DNA of 64,000 bases from Uloborus plumipes (Eukaryota > Arthropoda > Arachnida > Araneae > Uloboridae), in contig JAXGGA010000493.1 in NCBI GenBank assembly GCA_038373865.1, positions 155,499-219,498 on the forward strand, in the 5' to 3' direction. Positions 1 through 13,500 of this stretch are shown here, piece by piece. Each line of letters starts with the position of its first letter. Position 1 is the stretch's first letter. The notes under the pieces are model-generated. The model was not told where the DNA came from, did no database searches, and saw nothing but the letters and a program-made list of their open reading frames with translations. A program made the position numbers and the translations under genes.

Positions 1-1129
1 CGGGAAACGCATATAGTGCTCTGAAATATAAATTCAGAGACTAAAATTATTTTTTACTTTTAAAAGCAATTACCGATTGAAATTCTGAAGTCGGTTCTTT
101 TTTTTTTTTTCAAAAATAATTTTTCAATGTATTAAACCTCTGTAATTTTTCATGTTGATCCCAGATAATGGAATATCCCGCTTATTAGAATAATAATGCA
201 AAGAATATAATTCTTGAAGTTTAATTATCATGTAACCGATTTTAAAATTGATTCAAATTTTATTTTATAAGTATTAAGCAATACGAGTTTGACTTTGAAG
301 ACTAAAAGGATTAGAATTTTGACTTTTCCTCACCTAATGATTGTGAGGGTTATTTCTGAAAAAAAAAAAAAAAAAAGACGTGGAAATATATTTAGCTGTT
401 AAAGAAAAAAAATCAAGTTTAGTTTCGGGAAAGTCAGGTGAAGTGTGAAGCAGTTCATAAGAAATGTATAAACTTTTTTGACGTCATAAACAGAGCATGT
501 AACTGAAAATGAAAAAAAAAAACAACTGAAATTAGCAGGATTTAAACGTATTGAATTTATTAAATTAAAGAGTTGGAACTTCGGCAAACAAAAATTTATG
601 AATTGAAATATTTCAATAGTTTATTCATTTCATAGCTCACACTAGTAGACCGTTGAACTGCTTAATTCATGTCAAAACTAATAAAAATCACAAAGTTTTA
701 CAGTGAGGTATTCTTTCAAATAGCGTACGATTTCTTAGTAATAAATGATGAGTTGATTTCAGGACATTCGTATCTGGTAACGAAGTCTTGTGCAGTGGAA
801 ACTTTTGAACTCATATTCCTTAGGCTTCGTAAGAGATATTCGGTGAATAAAAATGAGTTATGGGTATAGTTTTGAGCCAGAAGGAACCACTCTTTCCTCA
901 TTTTTCTGCATATGTTACAAGTTTTTCCACCGCAGAATAGCATTTTTAAAATTTACGAATGAAATACAGAACTATGCTGAAGAATTTGTCCTTTACCTAA
1001 CAACAATATTTCCCAAATTGGTAATTTCAGCATACATTCATGTCTACAGATATGTTATTATTCCGTGTAGAAAATTTATACTTCCACAGTGAAATCATGT
1101 TTTTAAATTTTGAAGCTTCTACCACACAC
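1..1129. other. 3' flank of bestrophin, no gene seen
   Basis: AT-rich sequence with short homopolymers and no recognisable coding. The minus strand has AATAAA-type signals at 620-625 and 556-561, about 0.5 kb after the bestrophin stop; either could end the 3'UTR, but nothing confirms it. Confidence 0.3.
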
Positions 1130-1595
1130 TCATTTCTTGTCTGACCCTGTTTCACCATGATCTGCATCCGTATCATCTTGTTCCTCAAACATAGACACTA
1201 CACTCAGTCTCCTATCATCTGCCCTTCTGACCGGGACATCATTCGATCCTTGACTCGATGGACAAGGAGACATTGATGCCCTAGTGAAGGTCAGTTCTGG
1301 GGGAGCTTCTGAGTCTCCCTCTGCGCCTTCGTAAAGGACTAGGAGATTTGCTGTACTTAAATTGTCCTGAGCTTCAGGAGCCATGCCATCTTCTTCCTCC
1401 CATTCCTCTAAAAAGGCGCCTCTTTCCATGCCAAACTTCTTGACATCCGGCAGACTTTGGAATGCTTTAAAGGACGGGGCTCTTTCTCGCAGGTCAAAAG
1501 ATTCTCTCCTGCTACTATTGGCAGTTTGATCTCCTCCTTTGAAAAGAGACAACACCTCATCTTCTCCTGATGCCGTGGAATGAAATGCCACCCAT
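1130..1595 (-). CDS. BEST: Bestrophin last coding exon (residues 519-673)
   Basis: Acceptor tttcag|ATGG; 466 nt to the TGA at 1132-1130. The tail is rich in Ser, Glu and Asp, including EEWEEEDG and [15 protein letters not shown] content and codon use are clearly higher than in the AT-rich flanks, which supports coding. The frame closes the whole gene at 673 codons. Confidence 0.88.
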
Positions 1596-4500
1596 CTGAA
1601 ATAAAATAAAAGTGAATCTGTCAGCAAAACATAATGCGCATATATAAAAGTTTTCAGACAAACATGGTCAAAAATGTCGTGCTACTTTCCAACAAGAAAT
1701 GGGGTCAAATGGGTCCAGGCTACAAAAGATGGCGTTGAATATTTTAGTGCAACTACTCAAATAAGGATCAATATATAGTACAATGAAACTCCATCCTTTG
1801 CAGCCAGATGATAATTCTCTTTGAGTTTTGGGAAATTAATAAAAAAAATGCAGTGAAATTTTTAATAGTAACACCCAAAGTGTGCACACGATTCTTCCTC
1901 TCAAAATGATTTAAAATAAATTCATTGTACAAATTTTGCTATGAAAATATTGCATATATGCGTGTGTCTAGATAATTGCGGACATAAGATGTGGTTATAC
2001 AAATATACACTCAGGCACATTGAAAATAGCGACCCAAGAAGAAATCGTCGGATTGAAATGAAATTTAATACACATAATGATACAGATGAGAGACTCACTT
2101 GATCTCAAAATCAAGACAATTAAACTAATACAGGGTGAGCAACGACACAAATACAGGGAATCTGTACAATGTCGAAACTTGGCAAATAAGTACAGCGTAA
2201 TATGATATGCAAATGATCCTTGTTTTGTGCCATGCTCATACACGCCGAAATGGGGCTTAAATCATGCATGGAAACTTAACCGGCCAGCATTACGTTGATG
2301 ATATTCTTCGACCCTATGTAGGACCTTTCCTAAATGGTCTCCCAGGGGCAATTTTCCAGCAAGATAATGCTCGTCCGCATACAGCAAGAGTTGCTCAAGA
2401 CTTCCTACGTAATTTTCACTCTTCCATGCCCGGCCGCCCCCCCGACTTATCCCCTATAGAGCATGTGTGGGATCAGATAAAACGTCAGATGCCATCGTAT
2501 CCCTCTGTGCGTGATTTGGAGTTGGCTGTTACAAATTTGTGGGCCCATCTGCCTCAGGACAACATCAGGCGTCTAATCAACTCAATGCCGGACCGTGTGG
2601 CGGCATGTATTGCAGCTAGAGGTGGTCCAACGCGCTATTGAAGTTGCTCTGTATTTGTGTCCTTGAACACCCTGTATTCGTTCAATTGTCTTGATTTTGA
2701 GATCAAGTGAATCTCTCATCTGTATCATTATGTGTATTAAATTTCATTTCAATCCGATGCTTTCTTCTTGGGTCGCTATTTTCAATGTGCCTGAGTGTAT
2801 GATAGTTTAATAGCTACGTATGTGGTGTTTTATGGAAAAAGGAAAAGAGTCTAATATCGTAAGTATTGGAGATCTAATGAGTATTTCAACGATTCCCAGG
2901 TGATCAGAGGGCAACATGAATCATAATAATTGGCAAACAATGTATGCTTGCATTAAAAATCTCAGCATAGGAAGTATTACTAATTTGTGAAAAATTCTTA
3001 ACGATACCATTACGTTGGTGATAACTTCCTCGTTTTAATCGATAATAAAATGGATTATTTTCAGATATAAATCTTCATATGCAATTGGCTACAAGTTGTA
3101 AAGCGATATCTTCCGTGTTAATACAGAAAAAGAATTAAAGTTTTTAACTGTTTATATTTTATCAATATCTCAATGTATTTTTATTTGAAATTTTAGTGTA
3201 ATTTCTTTGCTGTATTCTGTCGAATTTTCGAAAGGTTAGCAAAAGTTTCTTGGAAAACTTTACCTGTTGAAAGACAAAATCTTCTGGGAGGAATTTAGTA
3301 TTATTGAATTGAATCTACCTACCTGTTCTGTGGGTGAGGTTTTCGTTTTTGAGGCTTCTTTACTACTTTCTTGACTGCTTTCCTGAGATTTTGCTTCGTG
3401 ATATCCATGGACAATCTCCGTCTAGTAGGAGGCAAAACTTGTGTAGAATTTAATCCTATTTGGTCAGATTCTGGATTAGTTTCTTCAGGAATCTGAAGAA
3501 GTTGATTAGGCCTATAAAATAAAATCTATCAATGAAATTTTCAAGAGAAAGCCTTACAAGTATTTCGAAAAACTAATGCCCATAATAATAACGACAATAA
3601 AAATGACAATGAAACAATAATAATAATGACAAGTTGACCCATGCGAAGTATTCGTACTTAACAGAAGAAACACAAAATCTAGCTTTTTAAAGTAATTTTT
3701 GGAACAAAAGCAAAATTGTAAGCTGCCTGATCATTCATCACTGATAGTGGTGAAAAAACCTTTAAAATTATGTTTTACTCTTGAAGCTTGATGAAGTATG
3801 GCTAAATTTATGGTGTACCTACAGAAAAAAGAGAGAGAGAAAGAAAGAATGATGATGGAGTTCTGCAAAAGAAGAAACCTATTGACCTATTAAAACATTT
3901 TGGTCCAGAGTCTACCTCATACATTTCCCATTACAAGCACGACGCTCTACCAACAGCACCAATGAGTCTTAATATTCGGGTGGTATTTATTAAAGTAATA
4001 AGTCAGAAAAAAAAATTTAGACTGTAGGTCTATTTTTCGTCAGTAACATAACTTCAATCAGTAGATAAACTTTAAAATGAAAAGTTCATCATGGAATTTG
4101 TTTCGGAAACAAGGAAGATCTGGCGTGGTAACAGAAAACAGGCTAGAGAAATAATATATATGGTAACAATAAAGCTAAATACATGTGTAATTTTACCAAT
4201 ATAAATCTTTTATCCTTGCTTGATGGCAATATTGACGAAGGTAATACAAAAACGACGTGAATATCACCTGGCAGACTCGCGAAAACCGAATTTTAATCTA
4301 TTGCTATCTTTTACTTCAGCCTGCAAGTTTTGTGAATGCACTACATTTCTTACATTGTGTAAAAGCTAAAGTGAATAATGTCATTAATGGCATAAAGTGC
4401 ACATTTAGTATAACTGTTCTCAATTCAGAGACAAAATACTATCATTAAAGTAGTAAAAAATATTCCCCCTGAAAATTTTTTATTAGTCATGAAACTAATA

Positions 4501-7500
4501 ACTTAATACCACCATTATTTGAAGGTTTAACGAATTTTAACAGATAAAGCATCTATGCAACTTTTAATTGATGATACAATTTGATATGAAGTTAATTGAG
4601 CTCTATGCAATGAAATAAAATAGTGTTTAACTCGCCAATGTACTCTATTATACACCGTCCTGTCAACGCCCATATCACTGAGTGGAAATATTCAAGTAAT
4701 TTTATTCAATGCCTGTTTCTTGATAATTATGGGAATATCTTATGGTAATTTTTATTACTATTATTTTTAGTTTTAGACCGAATGTAATAGGGCATTCTCT
4801 TCCATTATCATGTAAAATGCATTTGTTAAGACTACCAACAAAATTCGTTTCAGGTCTTCAAAAGTGGTCAAACTTGTGGTTCAAATGTGGTCAAACTTGT
4901 TGACTTGAAATGAATAAAAAAAAACTAGTTAATAGAAGTGTGGATAACAGTTATAAATGAAAATTTATAAGCACTTAATAATTAAAGAAAAATACATAAA
5001 AATTTTATAACATTAGTGCTCTAAATGTTTTGCTACATGCTTGTAAATTAAAGGCAGCAGCGTACGTCATTTGCCTGAAATTAGAGGGAAAGTTAATGTT
5101 CAACTGCTGTTTGCAAAAAGTGTCTCCGTTTTGAATGACTCAACACAAGATATGAGTAGTTTCCTATTGCGTTCTTAAGATGACTTAATTCAGTTTTTTA
5201 TCGTGAGATTTGATTGCAATATCTATTTTCAAGTAGCATCTGTTCTATATCACCCTCCAAAAATGCATATTTATCTCGTATGTAAGGGATTTTAAATGTA
5301 CAGGATGTTCTGTATTTTAGTATTGCTGTAGACTGTTTCTCAACCTTTTTTGAGTTCATCTCCCCCTTAGAGACGCTGACTGACACCTATCGCCCCCCAC
5401 CTCCCATTTCCTCCTCGAAAAAAATCATGAGTTGGCGCAAGTGAGCACGATATTATTAAAAATATAAGTACCTAACTTAAATTTGAAGTAAAATGTACGC
5501 AATAAAGCAATTATAACCAATCACTTTTAAACAATTTAAAATATTAATAAATAAATTAAATACCTTTAATTTTTTTCCTCCACAAACGAACTGATAAGCA
5601 TTTGAAGGGTAACAATTAACTATGTAAGATCATCACCGCACTTTTCAAAAAACAGAAGTACATTTTTCAAGAAATTATTTTCTTTTCTACACTGGAATCT
5701 GGATGAATTAAAACCATTGAAACTAAAAATATGAAGGAAAATAAATTGAAAAATTGAAAATTCATAAAATTGAATCCGAAGTGCAAGGATGAACTCTAAT
5801 TTGTTCGCTTGAACTTTAATTTGTTTCTTTCTTAACCTTGTGATTAATTGTCAGAACTCTGTTTATACATGTTTACAATTTCAATTTTCGTTATCTTTTT
5901 ATTATTACTGTTTTCTCTTCTAAATACCCATAGCCCCTTATTACCCTTTTTGAATTTATCACCCCCTTGAGGAGCCACATCGCCCCCAGGTTGGAAACCA
6001 CTGCTGCAGAAGTAAAAAATAACTTACCCGACTGAGCTTGAGCCTGGAGGTTGCTTTGATATACCTCCTTCGCTAAAGGGTACAAACAAAGAAGGATTGG
6101 ACACTTTCCAACTCCCACTCTCCAGACTCACGGCATCGAGATCTGCCCTGGACACACTGAAAGGCGCGTTGAGTTGTCCACCAACTAGGGTCCACAAAGA
6201 AGCACCACGACCACCATATGCGGCAGCAATTTTGTCTTCATCATCCTCTTCGCTGAATTCTGGAACCAAGAGGGTCTGTTTTTCTTGGGGGATTCTGGAA
6301 AGAGCAACAATTGGATTTTTAAGAACTGCAATAAAACCAACGTGTAGCATACAGCTATGTGTATAACTGATTGAGAAGTGTGTACTGTTGTGAGATAAGT
6401 ATTGCAGTTGCTAGTCCGCAGAGTATGCTTATTCCTACTTGTTTATCTGGTTTTGGATTTAAAAGAGCATAAGATTGCACGTTTCGTCCGCTAAATGTAA
6501 TTTTGAAGCGTTTAGATGTAATACATAATTTTCCGCCACCCGTTTGTCTCTTATGTCTTGTTTCAGATTCAACTGAGTATTAACATTGCTCACTTCGTAC
6601 TTTGTCCATTAAGAAAAATGCTGAAGTGAAGCTTAAATTCATTTTTTTTAATTCTTTTTTTATTAAAACTAAGTTTGATAAAAAAAAAAAAATCTGAATG
6701 GGATTGCTCAAATAGTTGGATACAAAACCTAGTGCTGGAATTTTTCTATTTTACTTAGCTTAGTGACCAATATTTGATTCAGGTATTACTGCTAGGGGAA
6801 AATATATTTAGTTTTGGTTAGTGGATTCATGATCCTGCCAATTCATGACTTGACATACAGAGGAGTCATTTGAATCATTTCTAAATGAAGAACATTACGC
6901 AGCTTTTTTTGGCGGACTTTAATGAGTAAGAATGTGGAAGTGGAAGTTTCCTCTAATTAAAGTCCCTTTTTAAAGACGTAAGACGGGATACATAAATAGA
7001 AGTTCAACAGTAAAAGGATGGCACAAACTTTCATTGAATTGATATAAAAATTACTCTAAAGCAGTATTGGGATATAAGAAAAGTTCTTGTAAAAGTTACT
7101 GTATAAGTGTTTGGACATTGAGCAACGGAAAAAATTTCTCACAGTGAATGTTGCTCCAAAATGTTTCCTGATCATTGTTGCTTGACCGATAAAACTCAAG
7201 ATTGTCCCTTTTAAATACAACTTCCCACTTATGTGTAATAATTAATCTGAGACATTTTGGCATGCTCTTATTACTTAAAACATTTTTTCGTGAAGAATAA
7301 TAAAACTTCGAAGATCATGCCTTTAAGAAAAACATAAATATAACATGTCAAAGCAACCCAACTTACTGCATCTTTGCCACGGATCCTCGGTATGTTTTCT
7401 TCTTGTATCCTACTGATGCCTGTGTGTAAGGCAATTTCATGTCCATCTGGTAGAAGTAATTGTCCCGCACCAGAGGTGGAGGCTGCGTGTTCAGGACATC

Positions 7501-10500
7501 AACACCCAAATAAGACACCTGTCGGAAATAGGTGACATTTTGAGACTTATTTCAATACCCCCCACGAAATCATTCCACTTCGGATTGCCATTGTAACTCC
7601 TCCTCTTTCCGTCATAGCAAAGAATTTCCGTAAACGGAGAGATGTTGAGGGAGGAGTTTTTATACGAATTCGGCTATATTTCGGATGTTCTTTTTCTGGA
7701 ATAACTGCCATACCTCAGTGTATTTGATTCCTTTTTCTTGACGAAAGAGATTGACTTAAAGCATTGTAATAAAAGAATTTGTCATAGGAGTGTAAAGAAA
7801 TCCTGTTACGACGACACCAATAGAATAAAATATCCTTTTCATCAAAATACATTTTTTGTCCCGATTAAATTTCTGTAACATTGCTTGAATCCCATCACAA
7901 AAAATTCCTGTTACAAACGAACAAAATTTGCAGTCCTTTGAAGTTCGTTTGTTCGTTGCAACGGGATTTCATAATACGTACTTTGAAAATTGGATGAAAA
8001 GTAACGTCGCTAAATCGCATGCATAATAATTTTACCGGCATAATTATAGAATGCTGGCCGTATGCTTCGCCAAAATACATTTTTATAGACTAATTTGATT
8101 AAAATTAATCAGCTAACACAGCTAGCCCTAGTTTCATTATAATTCTATTTATTTATTTCATAGCTTCTAATAACTTATCACCAATCTCTGTCGAACTTCG
8201 ATTACGCTTAGGAATTTGTAAAATTACAGTGTTATATTTTAGTGAAACCATTTATTGCAAAAAGTTGGAGTTTGGTAGAATTTTCCAATGTTTATTATGA
8301 CTTTAATCATCAAAGAATAACAACTAGTAAAACGAAGAATGAGGACCTAACATACAAACACAGAGGTGAAGAAAACGTAAGCTCACTAAATCAGAGATTA
8401 AGGCAGCGTATGACATTAAGGAGCTATCAAAAAATATAACATAGTATTTCAAAGATTCCATAAAATAACAAAAACCCACCAAGGAAGTCACAAAATAACG
8501 CACAAGTGAATGAAGTTTACATAATATAACTCCAAAAATCAAGTTTCCTAATAACAAGTTTTCATGAAGCTGTAAATCTTATTAATGAATATTTTTAAAA
8601 AAGGAAAGCGGAGTAAAACTCATTATTTGAGACATCTAATTAGCCATCACCCAGAACTTTCCATGATATAAAAGTAAACAAAATAAACGGTTCGCACTTT
8701 CATGTGTCTGTCAATGATCCAATTGAGCTCAAAGTCTTCATCATCATCTCCGAAGGGGTTAATCAGCTGCTCTGCTACCTAAAAAATAGAGAAAAAAAGA
8801 TAAGATAAATTAAGTACGTTAAATGAATGTAAAAATATTTTTTTATGCATTTTAATTTTTTGATTTGTTAAGCAAAGAATACGTATATTGCAACCAGCTT
8901 AGGAAGAAAAGTCATCAAAAGTATGTTTTAAACAAAGGGTGCTTTCGTCGTCCAATTTTGTTTTATTTGGGTATCGTATTCATTAAAGAGTGCTATCATA
9001 AAAATTTTAAAAAATGTTCTATTTCAATTTTAAAAAATATTCTATTTTAATTTTTTCATGTCGTTCTCGCGTTTCAAATTTCTTCGTGTTCAGTTATGAA
9101 CATGATTTTTTTTTGTGAATGTGTTTCATTTTAGATTGACTGGACCAGAACCTACTTGAAGCATCTGGAATTATTGCCGCATTATTGTGATTACATTTCC
9201 TTTAAAAATTACTAGCCTATGATTTTTAACACTCAAATGTGTATTTGGTTAAACTCCGATTTCATTCTCAAAGGCACAATTTTGAAAACAAGTAAAATTT
9301 ACTGACTTAAAAAATGCTCCCATTGCTTATGTAAGTTCTGTCATTAAGAGCAAGTGCCCGCATTGAAAATCACAAATTCCCATCCTTCAAGAAAAACAAA
9401 AGAGTGAAGGAAGAAAGAACAAACCTCAAAGAGTCACTTGTGCCAGCAATCAAGTTAAAAGCAAAAACTAAATTTAACTTAAGTCAGAAATCTAGCCTTG
9501 AACACTCAACCCGTCTTTGAAGTTCAATTGTCATCATTCTCACTTACGTAAAGGATGCAATGGTGTATGTATTGAGGGGGTTACGGGGTTTTAGTTCTCA
9601 CACACATATTTCATACTATACAGAGGTGAAATTGCACTAACTTTTAGCAATCCCATATAAAAAAACAGTTGGAAAATGGTGAAGATAGGAATGTATAGCT
9701 CGAAATTGTGATTCGGATTGTCTGGTGAATCCACATATTGACGGCCGAAGATGCAGGCTCCAAAGAATGCATAAGTAGCCAGCGTTACAACCTGTAATCA
9801 AAGCATAGGACTTTTTAAAAATAGTTTTCGACACGGTGATTATAATTAATGTCTCGATTTTAATACGCTCAAATAAAAATAAAAATCCTGGTTAGAATGA
9901 CTTGATATTTAACCAGGACAGTCATAAAGTCATGAGAATTCGCTGGGGTGAAGGAAAAAATAGTTCAAAGGTGCTGATAGATGGGGCAGTCAGGGTTCAA
10001 ATTGCTGCTGCGGAGGTAAGTTGTTGCTGAAATCTGACTTGCTCAAAACGTTCGTACAATCAGCACACGTAGAACACGTCTTTTTGAGTGTCCAGTTGCC
10101 AGTTTGTGAAGTGGATCGAAGTGGAGAACATATTGAACAACTACTAAGTTACTGCCGGCGTCCTTGTCAAGAGGTCAGAGAAGTCTGAGTGACGATGGGA
10201 GGTTCCGGGTTCGAATCCCGGCTGGGGAATGAATCAACTTTCTGTCTTCTGTCCTTGTCCTTTCGTTGTGCAAATGTGTTGTTGTGCTGTGAAAGGTTGC
10301 CTATCCTATAAACGGGTCCTAATGGGCTGTGCGTAATGTGGAGGTCGGACTTCAAACCAAATTATAGTAGAGTTGGAAAAGTGAAGCAACGCACTCCAAA
10401 CTGCCAACCTAGCTGGAACAAAACAACAGCGACAATAAGTTAATCATTCACAAGAAACTTATTTCCTTAAACTCCTCTTTGGTCACTACCACTGTCTTCA

Positions 10501-13500
10501 CTGTAAACGTCAATAAACTGCACGTAAGCACATGGAATTTATTATAGCTTTTGGTATAACAACATTTTCGTGTTTAACTAATACCGTTAGTAGGCTTTTC
10601 ATCTTAAATTGACCTGACAGTGTTGTCTACTGGCACACTTTGGAACTATTTATTTTCCTCCTCCAAAGGAATTCCCATAACGTCACTACTGATCTGGAGA
10701 AATATCCCGCTTTTCTGACCAGTAATAAGAGCGTTTTGAAATCGGGACGTTAATTCCAATCATCCTATACTTCGAAAATCTTTGGGACACATGAAAATGC
10801 ATTATTAAATTGAAAAAAAAATATTTTGTTGTTAAAACTTTACGTTAGGTTGAACTCCATTTTGCAATCCACTTTTTGCCTTACAAGAGACTTACTTGAG
10901 TGTATACCAAAGGAATGCTGATCCAGTCATAGCTCCACAGCATTCCGCATTTCGACCGAAATTCATTGAACTCCTGGAAGGAAAAATTGAAAAAGAAGAG
11001 GTTTTTGTTTTAACTTAACGAAACTTTTTTTAAAAGCTAATTATAGAACGTTCTCATTTATATTATCGAATAAGACAGCCCACTATTTGTAGTAGCCGTA
11101 ACATATAATAAAATATCCCAATAAGACATTTGGCACCGAAGTTCAGAATCCAGAACATTTGCCTCAAAGATAAACTCACCATTGTTCCAAAAACTGTTTT
11201 TGTTGAAGCATATGCAGTGTAAGATTGGCCCGCATCCAAAATGGTGTGAAGAAAAGAAGTTAAAACGCATCAGAAAGAAAAAAAGTTTTGCCATACTTTT
11301 GTAAGAATACTTTTATTCTTGCGTCACAAGATTCCGATCTTATAAAGAAAAGCTGCGTAGTCAGTTGCAAAAAAGTTCGATCTACGGGTTGGAGGATGGA
11401 AACATTTAATAATTTTTATCTTAGAAGTATGTTTGACACGAATGTCATAGATGACATAAATACTTGAAAATAAAAGCATTTTATGATATTTTAAACTAGT
11501 TCAGGCTTGTGTCCATTGAAATTTCATGATACCTAACATTTTTATAGATATGATATGTTTTGGTGGTTTCTATATGAATTTGACCTGCTGATTCCGAATC
11601 CGTTGAGTTTCAGAAGCTAAACCTTGAGCATTTTTGTCAAAATGGCGAAATCCAACATGGCTGCTATAAAAGGTATGAAGCAAATTAATGGAAACGTAAG
11701 TGCAATGAAACATATTTTACACTTAAAAATAATTGTACTCTTTAGTCAAAATACAATTCTATTGAAAATAAATATTTATGAAAAATATACGAATAAAATT
11801 TTTTACCAAATACTAAAATTCAAGATGACAGCCTAAAATGTTGTAAGGTTTAATTTTCAGGTATTATCAATTTTTAAACCGTAATGGACATGAAAATGGA
11901 ATTTTTTAACAAAGATAAATGTTTAAAATGATATGCAGGGATCATAAAAAAATGTGATTCAGCCCAACAATAACGCTAAAAATTTTAGAAACATTCCAAA
12001 TTTAAGTTTCGGGATTTTGCCGGTTTAAACCAATTTTCTTGAAGAAACAAATTTCTTTTACGAAAGAGCTTTCTATATTGATACAAGTTGCATGAACGCG
12101 GACTTCTTACTGTTGTGAAAGGTATTTTTAGCTAAAAGTTGGAAGGTACATCCAATGTGTTTGTTTAGTGTTTCGCCTTCAGCTCTATTACGGATTGTCC
12201 AGATTGACTTCACCCTAATAAGGGTATGTGCAATCTTTCGATGAAGTTAAAAATGCAAGACAACGTGTCTACAAGTACAAATAAAAGGATTAAAAAGAGT
12301 TAGAAAACTCTGGCAAATAGCTATTTCGGGACTATTATAAATGAAGCCCCATCATCAGTGCAAAAAGATGATGGTTCACTGACACCAGTCAAGTGAACCA
12401 GGAATGCAAGAAACGTGAGGGTAAATAAACAGAACAGGCAGAGTAGGTACGCAGAAACTATTACGTCATGGGTTAAACACGACAACTGCGCAACAAAGAT
12501 TACGTCACAGACGAAAAAGGTTTTCAAATAAGAGATTTCCAAATGTTAGGGAAAGGAGGGGTGCTAGACAGATCATTGACAACTAAATCAGAATTTTTCC
12601 AGATATAATAGGATTCCCAAAAATCAAAATCAAAAATCGAAGAACAACTATGGATAATTTTTGCAGAGGAAAAATCAAAAATATGGCCACATGACCAACA
12701 ATGTTGGGCAATGGAAGAGCGTTTGAAATCTTGTTTTTTAACACAATTTTCATGTTCTTTAACACGGACTTTTAGAGCGCGTCGTGTCTGTCCTATATAA
12801 GTTAATTTACATTGGCATGAAATATTATAAATACCCCATCTATCAAGACCCTGAACTGGATGTTTGAGTTGCGAAAATTGTAATTTGTTCACTGGAGAAA
12901 AGGCGACAGAAAAATTGAACTTTTTTAAAATTCTGGCAATCTGAAAGCTGATTCTAGGAAAATATGGTAAAACAACGGTGTTGGAATAGTTCTCACAATT
13001 AGGCGTTTGATTTCGACCGGTAGGATTGATTAATTTCTTATAAATGTTATCTATGACACTGACTGTAAACCCCCGGTCCATAGCAATGCTTTTCAAGTAA
13101 TTAAGCTCAGCAGAAAGTAACCTAGAATTGGAACAAATGGACAAAGCACGGGAAACAAAAGTTCTAAAAACCGCTAATTTTTGTTTGGGGGGATGAGCAG
13201 ATAATTTATGTGGCGGAAGAGTAACGGCAAAGGGTTTGCGAAAAACAGTCAACGACGATTTGCGAACAACAATCTTTCGATGTTGTAGTTTTTTGGCTGA
13301 ATTACAAACTTATAAGCAGCTCACCTATTTGCTTGCAATTTCTGCCTTAGCACTGGCCAAATTTGTTAAACTGCTCAGGAGCCTTCTGGTAAGCCAGAAA
13401 AGTGCCGAACAGAAGAGTTTTTGGAAAGATCCAAAATTCTTGCAGTAAAGTGACTAACTTTTATTTGGAAGGTTTCTAAATTCTTAAGGAAGGTTGCTGA

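Larger units (their letters stand above)
12244..13269 (-). mobile_element. 5'-truncated Penelope-like element with 13-bp target duplication
   Basis: Flanked by identical 13-bp direct repeats CAATCTTTCGATG at 12231-12243 and 13270-13282, which restore the interrupted TIR of the host transposon. It encodes the end of a Penelope reverse transcriptase and a GIY-YIG endonuclease on the minus strand, and has a hammerhead-like motif near its 3' end. Truncation at the 5' side is normal for target-primed insertion. Confidence 0.9.

Noticed and set aside
1596..1627. ATG-initiated start for the 1,130-1,627 frame
   Set aside because: The region before 1595 is intron ending in TTTCAG; the exon joins upstream exons in phase, so the ATG is not a start.
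10190..10230. Possible tRNA gene
   Set aside because: Only the B-box half is present; no acceptor stem or anticodon arm can be formed.
10167..10355. 62-codon minus-strand frame containing [10 protein letters not shown]
   Set aside because: It is the antisense of the tRNA-derived SINE's B-box region, a well-known spurious peptide, not a gene.
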